Assembly (NCBI GenBank): GCA_029071285.1
Contig: JAIEAS010000250.1
Location: forward strand, 1-10,831
Direction of reading: 5' to 3'
From: Clostridia bacterium
Lineage (GTDB): Bacteria > Bacillota > Clostridia > Christensenellales > Borkfalkiaceae
Length of the DNA stretch: 10,831 nucleotides
In this document: one piece after another, positions 6,661-10,831 of the stretch
How positions within the stretch are numbered: position 1 is the first letter of the stretch
How the letters are laid out: every line of letters begins with the position of its first letter
The notes under the pieces: model-generated
The model's input: the letters and a program-made list of their open reading frames with translations, nothing else
What the model was told of the DNA's origin: nothing
Databases searched by the model: none
Position numbers and translations under genes: made by a program

Positions 6661-7572
6661 TTACGCACTCTGTATTTTTACGCTCGCGCCCGTCGCCGCG
6701 TCCTGATACATTACCCAAAAGCCTTCAGTTGCGCCCTCCGCGGATGCGGGAATAAACGTGGCTAAACCCTTAAGACTTTCGGGCGGTTTTTTACTGTCGT
6801 CCGTCGGCACGCCGTAGCAGATATACTGCGGCGTGTCTTTTTGGTATATAATCCCGAAGACGTAAAATTTATCGCCGCCGTAGCTGATTTTTACCCAGCG
6901 CGAATTTTCCACAACCTTTTCAAGATTGTTTTCCGCGGGATAGGTGGAGAGGAGCTTATCAATTTCGCCCTTCATTGTTTTATAGAAACACTCTCCTCGG
7001 GCAAGACCTGACGCTCGCCTATTACTTTTGACGTGAGCAGAACCCTCTTCATTTTGTTCAGATTTGCGCCCGTTTTTTTCTTGCGTTTTATCTTTGCGTA
7101 CAGACCCACCGTCCGTATTAGCTTGTTCGTATTCATAATAATTCTCCTGCGCGATAGCCTCGTCCTCGTAGGCGGTTTCGGTCGGGATTTGCACCGTTTC
7201 GGGTTTTTCGGCGCGCTCGATAAAGTCCTTTATGCCGAGCGCCGCGGACTGAAAATTTCCGCACACCGCCGAAGCTATTGGGGACACCGCGCCGTTGACG
7301 AAGCACACCAAAGCGGCGAATCCCGCGCCCGTGTCCACGTCCGAGTAGCCCTCGAAAACTCCGTTATCGAGTATCTGCGTATGCGTTCCGTCCGAAATCG
7401 CGGCAACGTATCTGCCCTCGGTGAGCGGGGCAAAATTAATCAAAGATACTTCCGCCCGAAGCTTCGCGCCGTAGCGTTCGGCTTTGACGAGTCCCGTCAG
7501 AGGTCCGCCGTCTGCGGAAAATCCGTTTTTAAGTTCGCGTATTACCGCTATATTTTTAGTGTATCCACTCAT
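6661..7572 (-). CDS. Uncharacterised two-block protein (303 aa)
   Basis: I do not recognise a named domain. The protein has two ordered blocks. Residues 1-120 hold alternating beta-like segments such as LVKAERYGAKLRAEVSLINF (28-47) and GRYVAAISDG (53-62), and C90 and C104. Residues about 194-303 hold SRWVKISYGGDKFYVFGIIY (224-243), YICYGVPTD and GFWVMYQDAATGASVKI. The joining segment 121-193 is acidic then basic, low in complexity and probably disordered (YYEYEQ, KDKTQEKNGRK). From memory both blocks recur in hypothetical proteins of uncultured Clostridia. No signal peptide or membrane segment is visible. TAAGG lies eight bases before the ATG at 7572, and TATAAT at 7599-7594 is a likely -10 with a poor -35. 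It is divergent from the PEPCK gene and convergent with the DUF378-like gene. Confidence 0.85.
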   Translation of the reverse strand: MSGYTKNIAVIRELKNGFSADGGPLTGLVKAERYGAKLRAEVSLINFAPLTEGRYVAAISDGTHTQILDNGVFEGYSDVDTGAGFAALVCFVNGAVSPIASAVCGNFQSAALGIKDFIERAEKPETVQIPTETAYEDEAIAQENYYEYEQANTDGGSVRKDKTQEKNGRKSEQNEEGSAHVKSNRRASGLARGECFYKTMKGEIDKLLSTYPAENNLEKVVENSRWVKISYGGDKFYVFGIIYQKDTPQYICYGVPTDDSKKPPESLKGLATFIPASAEGATEGFWVMYQDAATGASVKIQSA

Positions 7573-7630
7573 AATCGTTTCCTTATGTTAACTATTATAT
7601 TACGTATACCTTATGAAAAAAACCGCAAAA

Positions 7631-7671
7631 TATGTAAAATGTAATATATTTTTGCATTATATTTTCACATA
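7631..7671. promoter_or_regulatory. Imperfect dyad between the divergent promoters
   Basis: TATGTAAAATGTAAT (7631-7645) pairs with ATTATATTTTCACATA (7656-7671) with one bulged base and one G-T, in the AT-rich spacer of 208 bp. Its centre (about 7651) lies about 63 bp upstream of both predicted start points, the PEPCK one near 7714 and the opposite one near 7587. That suits a shared operator or activator site, though AT-rich spacers produce such dyads by chance. Confidence 0.35.
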
Positions 7672-7678
7672 ATTTTAA

Positions 7679-7707
7679 TTGATTTTAAGGGCTTTTTTCT
7701 GTATAAT
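7679..7707 (+). promoter_or_regulatory. Promoter of the PEPCK gene
   Basis: TTGATT (7679-7684), 17-base spacer, TATAAT (7702-7707), start point near 7714. The leader is about 67 nt and ends in AAGGAG (7768-7773), seven bases before the ATG. Confidence 0.78.
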
Positions 7708-7780
7708 GTATACGGAGCAATTTGGTTGAAAATTATCAAACGGCTGAATTTATTGAGAAAAACTTTTAAGGAGTTAATAT

Positions 7781-9718
7781 ATGGCATTAACCAAAAACAA
7801 AAAAGTTCTTGAATTTGTAGAACAGAGTGCGGCTTTGGCTCAGCCCGACAAAATCGTCTGGATTGACGGCAGTGCGGCTCAGATCAAAGCTTTGAAGGAA
7901 GAGGCGGTTAAAAGCGGCGAGCTTATTAAGCTTAACGAAAACAAACTGCCCGACTGCTACCTGCACCGCACCAAGGTCAACGACGTTGCGCGCGTTGAGG
8001 ACAGAACCTTTATCTGCACGAAAAACAAAGAGGACGCGGGTCCCGTAAACTACTGGATGGACCCCAAACAGGCTTACGAGCTTGCTTCCGAAATTGCGCG
8101 CGGTTCGATGAAGGGCAGGACGATGTACGTCATTCCCTATTCGATGGGCGTGGTAGGCTCGGACTTCGCTAAAATCGGCATCGAGGTTACCGACAGCATT
8201 TACGTAGTTTTAAATATGAACATAATGACGAGGGTGGGCAAAATGTGCCTCGACTCTCTCGGCAAAAACGGCGACTTCATCAAGGGCTTCCACGCAAAGT
8301 GCGACGTGGACGCGGAAAAAAGATACATCATGCACTTCCCCGAGGACAACACGATTATTTCGGTAAACTCGGCTTACGGCGGAAACGTGCTGCTCGGCAA
8401 AAAGTGCTTCGCTCTGAGAATTGCTTCATACCTCGGCAAGAACGAGGGCTGGATGGCAGAGCATATGCTTATCCTCGGCGTAACCTATCCCGACGGCGAA
8501 AAGAAGTACGTTGCGGCGGCGTTCCCCTCGGCGTGCGGCAAGACAAACCTTGCAATGCTTATTCCCCCCAAACACTACCTTGAAAAGGGTTACAAAATCG
8601 AGTGCGTGGGCGACGATATCGCGTGGATAAGAGTGGGCGCGGACGGAAGACTCTGGGCGGTCAACCCCGAAAACGGATTCTTCGGCGTAGCCCCCGGCAC
8701 CAATGAACACTCAAACTACAACGCGCTTGCTTCAACCAAACGCGGCACCATATTCACCAACGTTGCACTCAACACCGACGATATGACGGTATGGTGGGAA
8801 GGACTTACAAAAGAGCTGCCCGAGCACATTATCGACTGGACCGGCAAGCCCTGGAACCCCGAAAAGTTTGACAAGAAAGACAAGTCGACCTGCTCGGCTC
8901 ATCCCAACTCGCGTTTCACCGCACCGGCTATCAACTGCCCCTGCGTATCCCCCGAATTCAATTCCAAGACGGGCGTTCCCCTCTCGGCAATTATCTTCGG
9001 CGGAAGACGCGCTTCGACTACTCCCCTCGTATATCAGTCGCGCGACTGGAATCACGGCGTGTTCATAGGCTCCGCAATGTCGTCCGAGACGACCGCGGCG
9101 GCGACGGGCGCAACCGGCGTTCTCCGCCACGACCCTATGGCAATGAAACCCTTCGCGGGATATCATATGGGCGACTACTTCGCACACTGGATTGAAATGG
9201 GCAAAAAGGTGAAGAACCCTCCCAGGATTTTCAACGTAAATTGGTTCCGCACCGACAAGGACGGCAACTTTATGTGGCCCGGCTTCGGCGACAATATGCG
9301 CGTACTGGAATGGATTTTAAAGCGCTGCAGCGACTCGCCCGTGGACGCGGAAGAGACGGCTATCGGCTACGTTCCCAAGGCTGAGGATATCGACATTTCC
9401 GAGATGGATTACGAAATCAGCGCGGGCAAAAAGTTCGATATCGATTCCCTTAAAGAAATTCTCACCGTCGACAAAGAGAAGTGGGCGGCAGAGGCTGTGG
9501 AAATTGAAAACTACTACAACACCGCAATTCAGACGAGAATACCCGACGAGCTTTGGGAATGTCTGAACACTTTAAAGGCAAACTGCGTAGTGGAAAAGAA
9601 AGCGGAAGAAAAGAAGCCCGCCGCAAAAAAGACGGCTGCGAAAACCACCAAAACCGCAACCAAGTCAACGACAAAAACCACGGCTAAAAAACCCGCAGCT
9701 AAAAAAACAACTAAGTAA
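7781..9718 (+). CDS. pckG: Phosphoenolpyruvate carboxykinase (GTP) with a Lys/Ala/Thr-rich tail
   Basis: Interconverts oxaloacetate plus GTP with phosphoenolpyruvate, CO2 and GDP. In anaerobes it may run towards oxaloacetate as well as towards gluconeogenesis. The 645-residue protein follows the GTP-type family closely. Visible motifs are AYGGN at 198-202, GKKCFALRIAS at 206-216, the nucleotide loop FPSACGKTNLAML at 248-260 (reactive-type C252, K254, T255), metal-binding VGDDI at 276-280, NPENGFFGVAPGT at 295-307, IIFGGRRASTTPLVYQS at 404-420, HGVFIGSAMSSETTAAA at 425-441 and FMWPGFGDN at 497-505. The catalytic fold ends near residue 600. The following 40 residues (606-645) are almost only Lys, Ala, Thr and Pro, like a histone H1 tail, which known PEPCKs lack. 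The ATG has AAGGAG seven bases upstream. It is monocistronic, with its own promoter and terminator. Confidence 0.97.
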   Translation: MALTKNKKVLEFVEQSAALAQPDKIVWIDGSAAQIKALKEEAVKSGELIKLNENKLPDCYLHRTKVNDVARVEDRTFICTKNKEDAGPVNYWMDPKQAYELASEIARGSMKGRTMYVIPYSMGVVGSDFAKIGIEVTDSIYVVLNMNIMTRVGKMCLDSLGKNGDFIKGFHAKCDVDAEKRYIMHFPEDNTIISVNSAYGGNVLLGKKCFALRIASYLGKNEGWMAEHMLILGVTYPDGEKKYVAAAFPSACGKTNLAMLIPPKHYLEKGYKIECVGDDIAWIRVGADGRLWAVNPENGFFGVAPGTNEHSNYNALASTKRGTIFTNVALNTDDMTVWWEGLTKELPEHIIDWTGKPWNPEKFDKKDKSTCSAHPNSRFTAPAINCPCVSPEFNSKTGVPLSAIIFGGRRASTTPLVYQSRDWNHGVFIGSAMSSETTAAATGATGVLRHDPMAMKPFAGYHMGDYFAHWIEMGKKVKNPPRIFNVNWFRTDKDGNFMWPGFGDNMRVLEWILKRCSDSPVDAEETAIGYVPKAEDIDISEMDYEISAGKKFDIDSLKEILTVDKEKWAAEAVEIENYYNTAIQTRIPDELWECLNTLKANCVVEKKAEEKKPAAKKTAAKTTKTATKSTTKTTAKKPAAKKTTK

Positions 9719-9741
9719 TAAATAGGTTACAATTAATAAAT

Positions 9742-9766
9742 CCCCGCGCTTCGCGCGGGGGTTTTT
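9742..9766 (+). terminator. Rho-independent terminator of the PEPCK gene
   Basis: CCCCGCGC (9742-9749), a TTC loop and GCGCGGGG (9753-9760) form an eight-pair GC stem followed by G and TTTTT (9762-9766), 23 bases after the stop codon. On the opposite strand the tail is only ATTTATT, so it is mainly a plus-strand terminator. Confidence 0.92.
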
Positions 9767-9787
9767 GCATATTAGAAAATACATTCT

Positions 9788-9890
9788 TGTCACCTTGAGC
9801 GTTAGCCGAAGGGTCCCCGCGGTGACTGGGTAGTTGGGGAACTTCGTTTGGGGGATTCTTCGGCTTCACTTCGTTACGCTCAGAATGACA
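9788..9890. repeat. Palindromic dispersed-repeat-type element A
   Basis: The ends TGTCACCTTGAGCGTTA (9788-9804) and TAACGCTC-type TACGCTCAGAATGACA (9875-9890) are imperfect inverted repeats. Inside, AGCCGAAGGGTCCCC (9804-9818) mirrors GGGGGATTCTTCGGCT (9850-9865). The end sequence TGTCATTCTGAGCG followed by GAAGAATCC is, from memory, a widespread intergenic palindromic repeat in many bacteria. No coding signal is present. It lies just after the PEPCK terminator. Copy number in the genome cannot be seen here. Confidence 0.7.
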
Positions 9891-9919
9891 AAAAGAGCCC
9901 GGCAGCGTTGCGCTCCATA

Positions 9920-10016
9920 CGTCATTGCGAACGGAGTGAAGCAATCCAGAAGCAAAGTTCTTGAAATAAGCGTATAGTCTGGATTGCCGCGGTCGCGCTG
10001 CTCCCTCGCAATGACG
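9920..10016. repeat. Palindromic dispersed-repeat-type element B
   Basis: CGTCATTGCGA (9920-9930) and TCGCAATGACG (10006-10016) are perfect 11-bp terminal inverted repeats. GCAATCCAGA (9941-9950) and TCTGGATTGC (9978-9987) form a second perfect 10-bp pair inside, so the 97-bp unit can fold into a long hairpin. GTCATTGCGA...GCAATCCAG is, from memory, one of the commonest palindromic intergenic repeats of bacteria (REP/MITE-like). It is a different family from the neighbouring element A, 29 bp away. It has no coding capacity. Confidence 0.78.
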
Positions 10017-10176
10017 CAGGGTTTTTGCTCTGCTCTGCAAAATTTTTACAACACTTTGTGATGTAAGGCATGTTTTTTATTATAAAATGATGTAATATAT
10101 TTATACACTTCGTGGTGCTATCCAACGGAATATTTAATATAAGTGCTCTATGCGGTTGTCACACTACACAAAAAGT
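10017..10176. other. AT-rich non-coding spacer
   Basis: Completes the 561-bp stretch without a gene between PEPCK and khpB. It holds a weak hairpin TTTTGC/GCAAAA (10023-10042) followed by TTTTT. It also holds two copies of a 13-base word, ACACTTTGTGATG (10051-10063) and ACACTTCGTGGTG (10105-10117), and TGATGTAA twice (10059-10066 and 10088-10095). No start codon with a ribosome binding site leads to a plausible protein on either strand, and I see no tRNA or known RNA. Confidence 0.5.
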
Positions 10177-10215
10177 AAAGCGCGTAACAAGTTTGTTACG
10201 CGCTTTATTTTTTTT
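10177..10215. terminator. Long symmetrical terminator, probably bidirectional
   Basis: AAAGCGCGTAACAA (10177-10190) and TTGTTACGCGCTTT (10193-10206) are a perfect 14-bp inverted repeat with two bases between. On the plus strand A and eight T (10208-10215) follow; on the minus strand ACTTTTT (10176-10170) follows. It lies 74 bases beyond the khpB stop and should end that minus-strand transcript; no plus-strand gene needs it since PEPCK has its own terminator. Confidence 0.9.
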
Positions 10216-10279
10216 AGTTTGATTTGTGATTAGTTAATCAAGTACGGTAGCAATTAAGATACACGGTTAAGCGGAACGC

Positions 10280-10831
10280 TTAGTCGCCTTCGGGTTTGTT
10301 TCCGCTGTTGCCGAGGAACGCGCCGAACACGATTTCCTTTTTGCCGCGTGCGGGTCTGCTTCCGCCTGAAGGTCTTCTTTCACGGTTGCCGCCGCGCTCT
10401 CTTCTGTCGCCTCTGTTGCCGCGTCCGCCGCGGTTGTTGCCGTAGGGTTTTCTTTCGCCGAATCTTATTCCCTTGTCAAAGGGCTTAGCTCCGTCGGGAA
10501 TGACAGCGATATATCTTGCGGGTTCTCTGCCCTCGGATACCGTTTTAACTCCTTCGTAACCCGAGAGGGCGGAGTGGATAATGCGTCTTTCGTAAGGGTT
10601 CATAGGTTCGAGAACGACCTTTCTGCCCGTTTCGATTGCCTTTTTAGCGAGCTTATCCGCAAGCTTTTTCAGCGTTTCTTCGCGCTGTGTGCGGTAGTTT
10701 TCGCAGTCTACAACGACCTTTTTATAATCGTCCCTGCCGGTGTTTGCAACCGCGCCCGCAATGCTCTGAATAGCGTCCAGCACGTCCCCGCGCTTGCCGA
10801 TAACTTTTGCTGAAGTCGGGGTCTTTATCTC
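10280..10831 (-). CDS. khpB: KhpB/Jag RNA-binding protein (KH-R3H), N-terminus beyond window
   Basis: KhpB (Jag, SpoIIIJ-associated) binds RNA, partners KhpA, and affects cell elongation and sporulation in Firmicutes. The reading frame is open to the window edge, so 183 residues are visible and the Jag-N domain is missing. The KH loop GKRG is at visible residues 12-15, before DVLDAIQSIAG. The R3H domain follows with ERRIIHSAL, R82 and H86 being the RxxxH pair, then the typical SEGREPARYIAVIP. After that comes an Arg/Gly-rich tail (about 132-163, with RGGRGNRGDRRERGG) and an end KKEIVFGAFLGNSGNKPEGD. A GTG at 10783 is in frame but internal, because the KH motif lies upstream of it. Upstream neighbours in Firmicutes are normally yidC, rnpA and rpmH, not visible here. 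Confidence 0.93.
   Translation of the reverse strand, partial: EIKTPTSAKVIGKRGDVLDAIQSIAGAVANTGRDDYKKVVVDCENYRTQREETLKKLADKLAKKAIETGRKVVLEPMNPYERRIIHSALSGYEGVKTVSEGREPARYIAVIPDGAKPFDKGIRFGERKPYGNNRGGRGNRGDRRERGGNRERRPSGGSRPARGKKEIVFGAFLGNSGNKPEGD

Noticed and set aside
6652..6765. A 37-codon plus-strand frame starting with an ATGA overlap at the end of the DUF378-like gene
   Set aside because: It lies almost wholly antisense to the end of the 303-residue gene and its Arg-rich translation resembles no protein I know.
9711..10125. Minus-strand open frames of 109 and 67 codons across the repeats
   Set aside because: They are translations of palindromic non-coding repeats, with no ribosome binding site and compositions unlike a protein family.
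1..10831. CRISPR arrays, tRNA or rRNA genes, prophage or transposase genes, toxin-antitoxin or defence modules
   Set aside because: I looked on both strands and found no regularly spaced repeats, no tRNA-like folds and no such protein motifs.

Overview
The window looks like a chromosomal stretch from an uncultured, gut-type member of the Clostridia (Firmicutes/Bacillota). The evidence is the gene order greA-lysS-decarboxylase-tmk-holB-ricT, which resembles the yaaO-tmk-holB-yaaT (ricT) neighbourhood near the Bacillus origin. A clostridial-type ferredoxin, AGGAG-type ribosome binding sites, near-consensus sigma-A promoters and a KhpB/Jag gene fit the same picture. No species call is possible from sequence reading alone.

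Left part (1-6093), minus strand. A six-gene housekeeping operon starts from a near-perfect TTGACA-N17-TATAAT promoter at 6093-6065. It has a leader of about 90 nt with a strong hairpin. It then reads through greA (transcript cleavage), lysS (lysyl-tRNA synthetase), a PLP-dependent Orn/Lys/Arg decarboxylase-family gene, tmk (dTMP kinase), holB (clamp-loader delta prime) and ricT (Fe-S partner of the RNase Y regulators). The genes are 12-15 nt apart or overlap (TAATG, GTGA, 22 nt), so translation is probably coupled. A separate promoter downstream drives a 2[4Fe-4S] ferredoxin cut by the window edge.

Middle part (6094-7780). Back-to-back with the greA promoter, two small plus-strand genes follow: a conserved 87-residue protein of unknown function and a 69-residue DUF378-like membrane protein. 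In both, the -10 box lies about 6 nt before the ATG, suggesting leaderless mRNAs. Tail-to-tail with them is a minus-strand gene for a 303-residue, two-block protein of unknown function. It is divergent from the next gene across an AT-rich spacer holding an imperfect dyad.

Right part (7781-10831). A GTP-type phosphoenolpyruvate carboxykinase carries an unusual Lys/Ala/Thr-rich, histone-H1-like tail and ends at a strong GC-rich terminator. A 561-bp gene-free stretch then holds two different palindromic dispersed-repeat-type elements and a long symmetrical terminator. The final gene, minus strand and truncated by the edge, is the KH-R3H RNA-binding protein KhpB/Jag with an Arg/Gly-rich tail.

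Nothing here amounts to a clear new defence or mobile system. The most unusual items are the PEPCK tail, the paired leaderless small genes, the greA leader hairpin, the dyad between divergent promoters, the reduced HolB and the two palindromic repeats.
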